A DNA stretch of 27,142 nt, from IMG/VR virus record IMGVR_UViG_3300038714_000385, positions 1 through 27,142 of that record. One strand, 5' to 3'. Origin of the DNA: a virus. The notes under the pieces were generated by a model. That model saw nothing but the letters and a program-made list of their open reading frames with translations, did not search any database and had not been told where the DNA came from. Positions within the stretch are counted from its first letter, which is position 1, and each line of letters starts with the position of its first letter. A program made the translations under genes and the position numbers. Below are positions 6,663 through 13,436 of this stretch, piece after piece.

Positions 6663-6944
6663 CTATTTATCATCTAAACATGTTTTATGTTTATCTGATA
6701 CGTTTCTTTCTTGAATTAAAATCTTTAGCTTCATGTTTAAACGAATCATGTCGTTATCAAGAGCCTGAATTTGTCTCTTTAAAATTCCTAATGATTTACT
6801 AGCTTCACTTAATGCTGGTCTAACTTCTTTCGTTACCCACTTCCAAATGTACCAAATAAAGTAACCCGTCAAAAGTAGTGCAATAACGGGAAATCCAAAT
6901 GTTTGAATCGTATCTGCCCAAAATGTAAAATCTCTTCCGCTCAT
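6663..6944 (-). CDS. TM plus coiled-coil protein, paralogue B (holin-like?)
   Basis: 93 residues. A short N-terminus, one hydrophobic helix (about 17-36: GFPVIALLLTGYFIWYIWKW), then an amphipathic coiled coil with SKSLGILKRQIQALDNDMIRL, and a charged tail. It shares the pattern 'G.P......G.F', 'SKSL..L' and 'NDM(I)...' with the gene directly upstream, so the pair arose by tandem duplication. One TM helix plus a coiled coil in under 100 residues recalls BhlA/UviB-type small phage holin-like proteins, but this is a shape match only. The two genes are separated by one base. Confidence 0.6.
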   Translation of the reverse strand: MSGRDFTFWADTIQTFGFPVIALLLTGYFIWYIWKWVTKEVRPALSEASKSLGILKRQIQALDNDMIRLNMKLKILIQERNVSDKHKTCLDDK

Positions 6945-6945
6945 A

Positions 6946-7230
6946 TTAATCGTCTCTACAATCTTCTTTACCTTCGCTTGCAGCTACTCGGTTAAGATTT
7001 GGTTCTACATGAAAAAATGATGAAAATAAACAATCGATTTTTACGATATCATTATTCATTACATCACATTTATTTTCTAAAGATAACAATGACTTTGATA
7101 GCCCTTTTATTGAATCTGTAACTTGAGCTAAAATAAATTTTAAAATAAGAAATAGAAATCCACCTGTAGCTAAAGCAACAGTAATAGGAACTCCTACGGA
7201 TTGAATGAAGTTTAGAATATCGCCAGTCAT
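6946..7230 (-). CDS. TM plus coiled-coil protein, paralogue A (holin-like?)
   Basis: 94 residues. One hydrophobic helix (about 12-34: VGVPITVALATGGFLFLILKFIL), then a coiled coil containing GLSKSLLSLENKCDVMNNDIVKI, and a polar tail with Cys, Glu and Asp. It is the paralogue of the next gene downstream, with the same length and layout. Its ATG follows directly on a TAA that I read as the end of the gene interrupted by the group I intron, and AGGG lies only a few bases upstream, so translation may couple to that gene. A role in lysis or membrane anchoring is possible but unproven. Confidence 0.6.
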   Translation of the reverse strand: MTGDILNFIQSVGVPITVALATGGFLFLILKFILAQVTDSIKGLSKSLLSLENKCDVMNNDIVKIDCLFSSFFHVEPNLNRVAASEGKEDCRDD

Positions 7231-7253
7231 TTACCCTGGGACCGTAAGGGCCC
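7231..7253 (-). other. Predicted 3' exon after the group I intron
   Basis: If the intron ends at base 7254, the remaining 23 bases finish a codon and then encode ALTVPG and a stop at 7233-7231, with the next gene's ATG following at once. Joined to the base at 7500, the reading is YAKVVWALTVPG. The first four bases (GGGC) can pair with GCCC at 7468-7465 as P10. The same stretch can also form a small hairpin (GGGGCC/GGUCCC). The placement is a prediction from pairing and frame, not from transcript data. Confidence 0.45.
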
Positions 7254-7499
7254 CCAACTTTGTTATCGTATTTTTTTTAATTAATACTTCTATATGTCAC
7301 CATATAGTTCAGACTATATCTTCATTCTTTCGAATGCTGGACGCTCTTGGGTAGATTATTGTTGGGACTCACTACCTAGTCGTTGCACCTTCCGCAGAAC
7401 TTAAACCCTCTGCGGCTTGGCTCAGTATTGTCTCAAAGAGAGTTTCACTGAATTCATCCAGTACGGGCAATTTAAATTTTAAAGAACAAATAATTATTT
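7254..7499 (-). ncRNA. Group I intron (T4-like, with P7.1), no endonuclease gene
   Basis: Read on the minus strand, a complete core can be drawn. P3 pairs CTGGATG (7461-7455) with CGTCCAG (7343-7337). P4 pairs CAGT (7450-7447) with ACTG (7426-7423), enclosing a P5 TCTC/GAGA hairpin and a CAAT joiner. P6 is GCC/GGT with P6a CCGCAGA/TCTGCGG. P7 pairs GACTA (7381-7377) with TAGTC (7316-7312). P7.1 is GGTAG/CTACC, P8 is CATTC-GAAA-GAATG, and P9 is CTATATG-GTGA-CATATAG (7307-7290). The segments GTGCAACGACTA and GATATAGTCTGAAC match the R and S elements of T4 phage introns. In the proposed ends, P1 is GGUAU with GUACU (7464-7460) and P10 is GGGC with GCCC. About 246 bases, with no room for a homing endonuclease. 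The core is secure; the splice sites are inferred. Confidence 0.85.
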
Positions 7500-7502
7500 A
7501 TA
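7495..7502 (-). promoter_or_regulatory. Late promoter match TATAAATA across the predicted 5' splice site
   Basis: Exact TATAAATA on the minus strand (7502-7495), covering the proposed exon/intron junction. If active, it would start transcripts near 7489, inside the intron and upstream of P3, giving an RNA without the 5' exon. It may be chance in AT-rich sequence. Confidence 0.35.
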
Positions 7503-7503
7503 C

Positions 7504-7539
7504 CACTTTGGCATAAATTTTAGTGCACTTTGGCATAAA
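7504..7539 (-). repeat. 14-bp direct repeat with 22-bp offset at the end of the 5' exon
   Basis: TTTATGCCAAAGTG occurs at 7539-7526 and again at 7517-7504 (minus strand). The first copy is the C-terminal coding end of the upstream virion gene (FYAKV), followed by CAC and a stop. The second copy directly precedes the predicted 5' splice site. The offset of 22 is not a multiple of three, so the copies lie in different frames. Confidence 0.85.
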
Positions 7540-8341
7540 AAAGATTATATCTAGTATCGTCGGCAAAAAAACTGCCTCCGTATACTTGTATACCTCCGAA
7601 AGAGAATATAAAAACATAATAACCATCATCCGCTGGCACTGAATGATTATTATTAAAAAGATTAATTAAACTATAAGTTCCAAGTCCAGAGCTTTCATTG
7701 TTATGCCTAACAATAGTCCCGTTCCTCGTTTGTATAAAAAGAACTTTAAAGTCTGACCCATATCTTATTGGTGCAGTTTCTCCAATGGTGCTCGACCACT
7801 GATCGCTGGAAGTAACTCCAGGCGGCACCATTCCTGTGCGCAATTGAATCCTTTGAGGACCGGTGGTGATGGCTTGTCCTCTAAATGAGAAATCTCCGAT
7901 ATCCTCACCACTACTATCTACTATAGCTTTTTTGAAACCATCAACGGTAGGCCAATTTTGAAGCTCTACTAGTTGTCCATCAAGATTCCTTACATAAGAT
8001 TTATTTTCATCTGCACCATAAAGAGTGACTTCCTCAGATTTGGGCTTGAATAATGGTATTTTTCTTCCTAAAGCATCCTCATTAAATAAAACACAAGTAT
8101 TCAATAAAAATGTAAAATCAATAAAGTTATCCCAATGTGTTTTATTAATTTCATTAGGAACAGATTCTTGCGTTGGACGTAAAGTCTTATGACGGCAATT
8201 CATATAGATTTCCTCACCGCGAACACTGGTTCGAATTCCATTAGTTCCAGTCGCGTAAAGAACACCTAATGCTCCACCTGGATTAGGTGGGGAATTATCA
8301 TATTCCCAATTTGGATTACCTGGTATATCTCTAAAAGCCAT
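7520..8341 (-). CDS. Virion-associated protein, unknown; probable 5' exon host of the group I intron
   Basis: 273 residues as read. The N-terminus (MAFRDIPGNPNWEYDNSPPNPGG) and the section GIRTSVRGEEIYMNCRHK look like a small tail-region protein I associate with marine phages. The C-terminal half is Gly-, Ser- and aromatic-rich with beta character (APIRYGSDFKVLFIQTRNGTIV, GYYVFIFSFGGIQVYGGSFF). No enzyme motif is seen. It sits between the holin-like gene and the intron. The reading stops at FYAKVH, but a repeat of the FYAKV codons 22 bases on, joined across the intron, would end YAKVVWALTVPG. Losing one T from the six-T run at 7542-7537 would restore one continuous frame, so this end is either a real frameshift or a base-calling error. 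Confidence 0.65.
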   Translation of the reverse strand: MAFRDIPGNPNWEYDNSPPNPGGALGVLYATGTNGIRTSVRGEEIYMNCRHKTLRPTQESVPNEINKTHWDNFIDFTFLLNTCVLFNEDALGRKIPLFKPKSEEVTLYGADENKSYVRNLDGQLVELQNWPTVDGFKKAIVDSSGEDIGDFSFRGQAITTGPQRIQLRTGMVPPGVTSSDQWSSTIGETAPIRYGSDFKVLFIQTRNGTIVRHNNESSGLGTYSLINLFNNNHSVPADDGYYVFIFSFGGIQVYGGSFFADDTRYNLFYAKVH

Positions 8342-8347
8342 AATTAT

Positions 8348-8833
8348 TTACCTTTTGCCGCCTGGCGTGAAATAGAACCCGATGATCGCTCCCAAAGTGG
8401 CGATTGAGACCAAAGAAATATGCCCTGTTGTGATTGAGGTTGTGACGTCTGCTCCACTTGGCATTTTGACGAGTCCCCACAAGATTGAGATTGCTTCTTT
8501 ATTTTCTGGTGGGGTAAATGTAACGAGTTCAACTCCAGGGTAGAGGGTGCAGAGAATTGATATGGTCGCGAAGTTGAGCATCCCGATAAGAGCGATAAGA
8601 CGACGAGTAGCACGAGTAAAAAGGTTAGACTCTGGGTCAGAGTTATTACCAAATACAGCTTGTTGGAATTTAATGTCGGAGTTAGACATTGCAAGGTCTC
8701 TTGCCATTTCTCGTTTTTGTTTTGCTTCATTTCCATCGCTTATACTCTGTATTAATCCACCGAGAATTTTCAATAAAGAGCCCATGCCGGTGGCACCAAG
8801 GGTCGATAATAACATTGTAACTAATCCAAACAT
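8348..8833 (-). CDS. Holin-like three-TM membrane protein
   Basis: 161 residues. N-terminal hydrophobic/amphipathic segment (MFGLVTMLLSTLGATGMGSLLKILGGLIQSI), a polar stretch rich in Lys, Arg and Glu (NEAKQKREMARDLAMSN), then FTRATRRLIALIGMLNFATISILC and a C-terminal helix SLVSIATLGAIIGFYFTPGG. Spacing of the hydrophobic parts, the 'RATRRLIAL' entry to the second helix and the aromatic C-terminus resemble the '3TM holin' family of phages and gene transfer agents. It would form pores in the inner membrane to release a cell wall hydrolase; a SleB-type hydrolase is encoded at 15266-15736. A late promoter precedes it. Confidence 0.55.
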   Translation of the reverse strand: MFGLVTMLLSTLGATGMGSLLKILGGLIQSISDGNEAKQKREMARDLAMSNSDIKFQQAVFGNNSDPESNLFTRATRRLIALIGMLNFATISILCTLYPGVELVTFTPPENKEAISILWGLVKMPSGADVTTSITTGHISLVSIATLGAIIGFYFTPGGKR

Positions 8834-8852
8834 AATTAAGTCTTTCTATTCC

Positions 8853-8860
8853 TATTTATA
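8853..8860 (-). promoter_or_regulatory. T4-type late promoter TATAAATA
   Basis: Exact match on the minus strand, followed by G, three bases after the stop of the PAAR gene and about 20 bases before the holin-like start at 8833. Confidence 0.65.
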
Positions 8861-8863
8861 CAT

Positions 8864-9154
8864 TTAACCACCAGCAAAAACATTCTCTGAGCCGCCTGAT
8901 ACTTTAGTACAACCTGTAATACCATCTCCGATTCTTCCACACCCCAATCCATTTACAAATACAGTAGAAGAGCCAGATGTTATAGGAGCAGCATGAGGTG
9001 GACAAGGAGCACCGGGAAGTTTATGAACGGTGTTAACATCGGTTTCTCTTGATATTGGTCTTCCGTTTGCAAACACATTACCACTTCCCTCTGCCCGAAC
9101 CATTCCTGAGCAATGGCTAATGTCTCCGTCTCCTATTCTTGTTACTGCTGGCAT
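8864..9154 (-). CDS. PAAR-domain spike tip protein (T4 gp5.4-like)
   Basis: 96 residues, the whole length being one PAAR domain. Glycine-rich beta repeats run MPAVTRIGDGDISHCSG, GSGNVFANGRPISRETD, HKLPGAPCPPHAA, SSTVFVNGLGCGRIGDGI and GSENVFAGG. His14, Cys15, His44, Cys51 and His54 are candidates for the His/Cys zinc site that shapes the tip of the cone. PAAR proteins cap the central spike of contractile tails and pierce the outer membrane; in T4 this is gp5.4. Its place among tail fibre and baseplate genes fits. It starts one base after the previous stop. Confidence 0.85.
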   Translation of the reverse strand: MPAVTRIGDGDISHCSGMVRAEGSGNVFANGRPISRETDVNTVHKLPGAPCPPHAAPITSGSSTVFVNGLGCGRIGDGITGCTKVSGGSENVFAGG

Positions 9155-9155
9155 A

Positions 9156-9833
9156 TTACATTGCTACTAATTGTGAGCATCCTATAATTATACTTCTGAC
9201 TTCTTGTGATTGACCAGTAAGTGTTGGTTTAATAACTAAATTTGTTTGTCCTAGTGCTACAGGAACAAAAACAGTGCTTCTAATTTTACTTTTGTCGTCT
9301 TCCGGTGTTTGAGCTTCATACATGAAAATACTATGGTCGGTTCCATCAGGAAATGTTGCTTTAATATTTGCTGTACTAGAAAAAACACTAAAGCGTTGTG
9401 CTGTGGCCGTGCACTTAATATAAAAACCTATTACCTTTGTAGAATCATAACTTGTGCCAACAAAGTCAGCAATTGGATATGTATGAGTTGTTGAAGAAGT
9501 ACTCGTTTTGTCTACGCTTAACGTTGAGTTGCTAGAAATTGCAACATATTGAGGAATTAATATTTCTTTTGAATCTACATAAGTTTTATTTGTTAAGTGG
9601 TCTCCACTTATTGGTGCAGCATTTGATTGAGGATTACCTGTAAAAGTTGGACTATTCAAATCGGCTTTTAAATCTAAAGCAGCTTGTACAGATGTACTAG
9701 ATTCTCCACCTACACCCCGAATTTCATTTACTGACACTGAAACATTATTACCATTTTGTACTACAGGAATTATTTCTAAACCAGATAATGGTGAGTCAGC
9801 CGATAACATTTCTGATATTTTTAAATTACTCAT
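9156..9833 (-). CDS. Tail fibre-type virion protein
   Basis: 225 residues. The N-terminus MSNLKISEMLSADSPLSGLEIIPVVQNGNNVSV is the common opening of phage tail fibre and collar proteins ('LkIseL..a.pl.g.E..pvvq.g'). Residues around 48-90 carry the fibre repeat LDLKADLNSPTFTG...HLTNKTYVDS, seen in many trimeric tail fibres. The C-terminal 130 residues are Thr/Ser-rich beta strands with no recognised tip domain. It is transcribed with other fibre genes and preceded by a late-promoter variant for the gene after it. Probably a short fibre or a fibre-associated decoration protein. Confidence 0.7.
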   Translation of the reverse strand: MSNLKISEMLSADSPLSGLEIIPVVQNGNNVSVSVNEIRGVGGESSTSVQAALDLKADLNSPTFTGNPQSNAAPISGDHLTNKTYVDSKEILIPQYVAISSNSTLSVDKTSTSSTTHTYPIADFVGTSYDSTKVIGFYIKCTATAQRFSVFSSTANIKATFPDGTDHSIFMYEAQTPEDDKSKIRSTVFVPVALGQTNLVIKPTLTGQSQEVRSIIIGCSQLVAM

Positions 9834-9838
9834 AATTC

Positions 9839-9846
9839 TATTTATG
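9839..9846 (-). promoter_or_regulatory. Late promoter variant CATAAATA
   Basis: One mismatch from TATAAATA and followed by G, on the minus strand, overlapping the stop codon of the upstream gene (9844-9842) and just before the start at 9833. Confidence 0.5.
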
Positions 9847-10387
9847 GATATAATTCTTTTAGTTTAGTTTGAAATATGTCAACATCTGTCTCAACTACCT
9901 GTGTTATAGTAGTACTAAAAGTACTTTTATACGGACCATATTCAATATTTACTTGATATGCGGCAGTTCTTAGTGGTCGGTCATCTTGGATTGCACTAAA
10001 TATCGTATGACCTGTAGGTACTAACTCAAAGGTTTTTGATATCGTAGGTTTTATAGTTTTATCACTTTGGCCTACGGGTATCGATTGGATTATATCCTTA
10101 TCATAAGCATTTTCATAACTACCAGAAAATGTTATTGTTGAATTAGTCGAAGAAATAGTAACCCCTGTAGTTAAAGTAGTAAAGCTACTTTCTGTCACAA
10201 TATTATTTAAACTTTCAGTAGTAACTATATTCCCATCTTCTGCTATTATTTCTGTAATATTTATAGGGACTGGAAATACAATAACAGAATGTATTGTTTC
10301 ACCATCAGTTAGAATGTTTATAGTTTCACTAAAAGTAGCATTTCTGATTACATTCTTTAATGTGTTACTTGATAAACTAATTGCCAT
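9842..10387 (-). CDS. Beta-rich virion-region protein, unknown function
   Basis: 181 residues from the ATG at 10387, which has AAGG seven bases upstream; an in-frame GTG two codons earlier is less well placed. The protein is Thr/Ser/Ile-rich with many short strands (NILTDGETIHSVIVFPVPINITEII, GVTISSTNSTITFSGSY) and no cysteine, like an all-beta virion domain. The C-terminus (VVETDVDIFQTKLKELYP) is helical. No family recognised; the position between fibre genes suggests a tail or fibre accessory. It overlaps the end of the upstream small gene by 11 bases. Confidence 0.6.
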   Translation of the reverse strand: MAISLSSNTLKNVIRNATFSETINILTDGETIHSVIVFPVPINITEIIAEDGNIVTTESLNNIVTESSFTTLTTGVTISSTNSTITFSGSYENAYDKDIIQSIPVGQSDKTIKPTISKTFELVPTGHTIFSAIQDDRPLRTAAYQVNIEYGPYKSTFSTTITQVVETDVDIFQTKLKELYP

Positions 10388-10580
10388 TTTCACACCTTTT
10401 CATTAATTCATCTAATTTAGAACTATAAGTCTCCATTTCTTTATGCTCTTCCTTTGTATGCGGTGGAGGTGGAGCCTTTGGTTCAAACTTAATTACATCA
10501 TCAAATGATTGAGGAATGTTTTCAAATTTATTATATGTTTCAAGAACTCCATTATTTAAAATAACAAATGTACCATCCAT
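10377..10580 (-). CDS. Small conserved-type fibre-cluster protein
   Basis: 67 residues: MDGTFVILNNGVLETYNKFENIPQSFDDVIKFEPKAPPPPHT, then an acidic/basic helix (KEEHKEMETYSSKLDELMKR). A short beta hairpin followed by a Pro-His turn and one helix. I believe similar small proteins accompany fibre genes in marine phages, but no function is known to me. It starts one base after the fibre gene and overlaps the next gene, so all are probably translated from one transcript; a fibre chaperone is conceivable. Confidence 0.6.
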   Translation of the reverse strand: MDGTFVILNNGVLETYNKFENIPQSFDDVIKFEPKAPPPPHTKEEHKEMETYSSKLDELMKRCENGN

Positions 10581-10581
10581 A

Positions 10582-11739
10582 TCATGCTATTCTTTTCCAC
10601 ATATGAACAGCTAGAAAAGGTTGCCGATTCTCATGTTGAATTGTTCTTTTGGTTCCTGCAGAGCTGATTGTGGTTCCACCATATCTAGTACCCGCAGTGC
10701 TAGTACTTGATGGAATTTTAAGGCTACCATATTGTACAATGTGCCAATCATAGTCTGCATCATCAGCATATCCTCCGTCATCGTACTTATGATATTTACC
10801 AGTTGAGCCGGTAAATTCTCTAATTGTTCGAACATTTGCTCCGCCTGCTTGAGGTGGATTATGTCTGTGTGGTGGAAAATGTTGAATATCCAAATCAACA
10901 TCAAATAAATCAGAATTTCCAAAACTATCTGAGTTGCTTATACTATGAGTAGTATTTGCTGCATAAAGATTATCATTTAAAATTGTATAATAAGCATTAT
11001 CTTCTTGTCCGTCTGATGGTCCAAGAACTCCAAAGTTTCCTGTAAATTCTGTATCAAACTCAAACCTTATTACATTTTGGTCGTGAGTTTTTTCTTCAAT
11101 ATCATACCCGCTACCAGCATCGCTTATCTGACCAAATTCAGTATTATATGTAGAAGATATTGTATACACTCCATTTGGTAAAGGTCCAGTTCCACCAGTA
11201 AGGTGAGTTATGCCAGCAACTTTTATTTTCATTCCAACAAATAATTCATCATATCTAAAATTGTTAGCATTAAAATTCATAACTCTTAAATTTGACCTAA
11301 CTTCATCAGTTAATAGTGGCTTAAGAGTTAATTCAACAATTCCTTGTCCATATACTTGAACTACTTTTGCCTTTATAATTTTGCGATGAAGATTTGTAGC
11401 ATCTAACGTCGAGCTAGCAACATTTAACAAATTGTGTCCAGCCGGCAATCTTTCCCATGTACCAAACCCCAATAATATTGCAGGATTTCTTGGGTCAGTG
11501 GCATTCATATAAACCGAACCAATAGGATAAGCATCTACAAAATTTGTATCAAAATCTGCATAAGTTAAAGGACGATGAATTGAAGCTCCACCTTCTTGTT
11601 CTTCTCTTGCTTGCTTATTAAGGTCACTGGTTGCGGTAAAGTCATATCCCTGTCTTTTTAAGTTACTATATACATCATTAATGCTTTCTGCATCAGGGAA
11701 AACTTTATATCCTGGGCTATCAAATAATTTTACTGGCAT
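10582..11739 (-). CDS. Tail fibre/collar protein with HxH tip, paralogue 1
   Basis: 385 residues. The N-terminal 55 residues are unique to this copy. Then LTYADFDTNFVDAYPIGSVYMNATDPRNPAILLGFGTWERL is the collar-type domain found at the end of phage fibres and T4 gp10-like proteins ('pvGsiymn..d.nP...iGfGtW'). Residues about 121-232 are an inserted beta domain with 'F.G..i.v.GIT..TG..P.NGvY.I.S', like the FCCH-type inserts of fibre proteins. His291-Arg-His293 is an HxH motif of the kind that binds iron in the T4 gp37 tip. The C-terminus HENRQPFLAVHMWKRIA is the usual closing strand. It probably forms or decorates the host-binding tip. Confidence 0.8.
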   Translation of the reverse strand: MPVKLFDSPGYKVFPDAESINDVYSNLKRQGYDFTATSDLNKQAREEQEGGASIHRPLTYADFDTNFVDAYPIGSVYMNATDPRNPAILLGFGTWERLPAGHNLLNVASSTLDATNLHRKIIKAKVVQVYGQGIVELTLKPLLTDEVRSNLRVMNFNANNFRYDELFVGMKIKVAGITHLTGGTGPLPNGVYTISSTYNTEFGQISDAGSGYDIEEKTHDQNVIRFEFDTEFTGNFGVLGPSDGQEDNAYYTILNDNLYAANTTHSISNSDSFGNSDLFDVDLDIQHFPPHRHNPPQAGGANVRTIREFTGSTGKYHKYDDGGYADDADYDWHIVQYGSLKIPSSTSTAGTRYGGTTISSAGTKRTIQHENRQPFLAVHMWKRIA

Positions 11740-11740
11740 A

Positions 11741-12391
11741 TTACGAATCTCTTTTCCAAATGTTTACGGTTATATATTTTTGAATATTATTGTGACCTAA
11801 TGAAGCTTGTGTAGCATTTTGAAATGTTAGGGTTCCTCCGCCAATTCTTGCGGCTCTCATTGGATTGTTACCCCGACTCCGATTATGAGCTCCTGCATAA
11901 AATCCATTATAGTCGGTTTTTCCTCTATATCGACCATATACAAAAGTATTTAAGTCAGCTGAGCCATCACCTACATAATTATCACCCATAGTATCTTGAA
12001 GATAATGATTGTGCTTTGGATATTCAGTTACTTTTACAGTTGGTTCACCTCCAGCAAAACCTGGTGAATAATACCCATCAGTTTGATTTGCTCCATTTTC
12101 TATTGAACCTATCAATTTGCCTGATGCTGCAGTTCTAGGTAAACTTTCTGCATATTGTCTAGGTGTATCGTTAAATCCAGTTTCACCATGTAATCTTGGT
12201 GAGTTTGCCGAAAGTAGAGTATATCCTTGAGCAAATAATGACCACTCCCCATATCCAATAATATTACCGGGGCTATTATCATTTAAAGCATTCATGTAAA
12301 GTGACCCAACAGGATAATGACATAAAAAGTTATTATCAAGTTCGGCTTGTGTTAAAGCTGCATTTTTTGTAACTCTAGAAGTAAATGGCAT
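11741..12391 (-). CDS. Tail fibre/collar protein with HxH tip, paralogue 2 (short)
   Basis: 216 residues. LTQAELDNNFLCHYPVGSLYMNALNDNSPGNIIGYGEWSLF (residues 13-53) is the same collar domain as in the flanking genes. This copy lacks the inserted GIT-type beta domain and goes straight to the tip. EYPKHNH puts the HxH at 127-129, and the end is HNNIQKYITVNIWKRDS. The Gly/Arg/Asn-rich segment between (residues 131-190) is probably the variable, receptor-facing part. One base separates it from the gene downstream and five from the gene upstream, so the three fibre genes form a tight operon. Confidence 0.8.
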   Translation of the reverse strand: MPFTSRVTKNAALTQAELDNNFLCHYPVGSLYMNALNDNSPGNIIGYGEWSLFAQGYTLLSANSPRLHGETGFNDTPRQYAESLPRTAASGKLIGSIENGANQTDGYYSPGFAGGEPTVKVTEYPKHNHYLQDTMGDNYVGDGSADLNTFVYGRYRGKTDYNGFYAGAHNRSRGNNPMRAARIGGGTLTFQNATQASLGHNNIQKYITVNIWKRDS

Positions 12392-12396
12392 AATTA

Positions 12397-13416
12397 TTAT
12401 TCCTCCACTGGGTCGGCTATTCTTACCCAGAAATAAGCGCCTATGAATGGCATTAAATTAGAATGAGCTTCTCTTGCAGTATAATATTGATATGGATTTC
12501 CATTCACAGTATATGTTTCTCCATTTCCTCTCAAAGCCAAACCTACATCATTTGTTGTAGCCTCTCCACCATATCTGCCTCGGTTTGTCATATCAACAAA
12601 ACCCCATTGCGGGTCTCTGAATATTCCATTACCAGAACCAATGCGAGAAGCATGACTACCACCACGACCAGAAGCCCGATTCACACTAATAGTATTAACA
12701 AATGACCAATTAACTGTGTGATTATGAGTAGGAAATTCACCAACAGACATTTTTTGTCCTGCTTTACCGCCTGTACCAACGAATGGAATTTCTTCAGCAC
12801 CAGACCTTTCACCTTCATCATATCTAGTTCCAAATAAAGTAGCTGATGCATTACTAGCACCTAAAGGCTCATCCAATCCTTGCGAAAATATAGTGGTGCC
12901 AGAACCTGCAGGAGCAGGCGACCTATAATCAACTCTAAATTTTGTCGAACTATCTATGCTAGTGATTTCTCGTTCTCTATTAGGGTCTACTGAACCTGTA
13001 GCTCCTGTAATACCACTTAAAGTAACTCTTTGCCCTTTTGAGAATTTGTGAGCGGCTGTAGTCGTTATTATTAAATCACACTTTCGATTATTAAGATCGC
13101 TAAAAACACTTACTGATGATATCTTTGAGGATAACCCCTGATTTGTTGTATCTACACCAGCAGTGTGAGCAAGGTTTGAATTTTTTCCGACCAAAATAGT
13201 TTGCTTACCAAGACTGACCCAAACTCCAAATCCAATCAAATCTCTTGGATTTGCATCACTGGCCACATTTATGTAAACTGACCCAACAGGCCATATCGAA
13301 TTGAAATTTTCATCTAATTGTTGATGTGTTAGGGGGTCTGTATTCACACCATGTGTTGAGCTATTCATAATTGAAGTAGCAGTCAAACCAGAATTTTGTA
13401 CAGTCTTTATTGGCAT
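12397..13416 (-). CDS. Tail fibre/collar protein with HxH tip, paralogue 3
   Basis: 339 residues and first gene of the minus-strand late operon. LTHQQLDENFNSIWPVGSVYINVASDANPRDLIGFGVWVSL (residues 29-69) is the collar domain. Residues about 100-175 form the inserted domain (AHKFSKGQRVTLSGITGATGSVD...REITSIDSSTKFRV), a clear FCCH-like 'f..Gd.V.isGi.g....' module. EFPTHNH gives the HxH at 231-233, and the end is HSNLMPFIGAYFWVRIADPVEE with an extra acidic tail. The tip segment (240-300) is Gly-, Arg- and Asn-rich. A TATAAATA late promoter lies about 20 bases upstream of the start. Confidence 0.8.
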   Translation of the reverse strand: MPIKTVQNSGLTATSIMNSSTHGVNTDPLTHQQLDENFNSIWPVGSVYINVASDANPRDLIGFGVWVSLGKQTILVGKNSNLAHTAGVDTTNQGLSSKISSVSVFSDLNNRKCDLIITTTAAHKFSKGQRVTLSGITGATGSVDPNREREITSIDSSTKFRVDYRSPAPAGSGTTIFSQGLDEPLGASNASATLFGTRYDEGERSGAEEIPFVGTGGKAGQKMSVGEFPTHNHTVNWSFVNTISVNRASGRGGSHASRIGSGNGIFRDPQWGFVDMTNRGRYGGEATTNDVGLALRGNGETYTVNGNPYQYYTAREAHSNLMPFIGAYFWVRIADPVEE

Positions 13417-13436
13417 AATTTATCCATTCTTTCCTC

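Noticed and set aside
7255-7499. tmRNA or tRNA-like RNA in the 290-base gap
   Set aside because: No acceptor stem, CCA or T-loop pattern; the paired core fits a group I intron in full.
7520-7542. Programmed frameshift at CTTTTTTAT as the sole explanation of the gene end
   Set aside because: The run is not a classic -1 heptamer in the reading frame, and a duplication or a T-run indel explains the data as well; kept only as an alternative.
8344-8736. Minus-strand open frame of 130 codons overlapping the holin-like gene
   Set aside because: It lies in another frame over almost the whole holin-like gene, is Ser/Gln-rich without domain pattern and has no ribosome site.
10611-10922. Minus-strand open frame of 103 codons inside the 385-residue fibre gene
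   Set aside because: Fully contained in a better gene with clear domains; no start signal.
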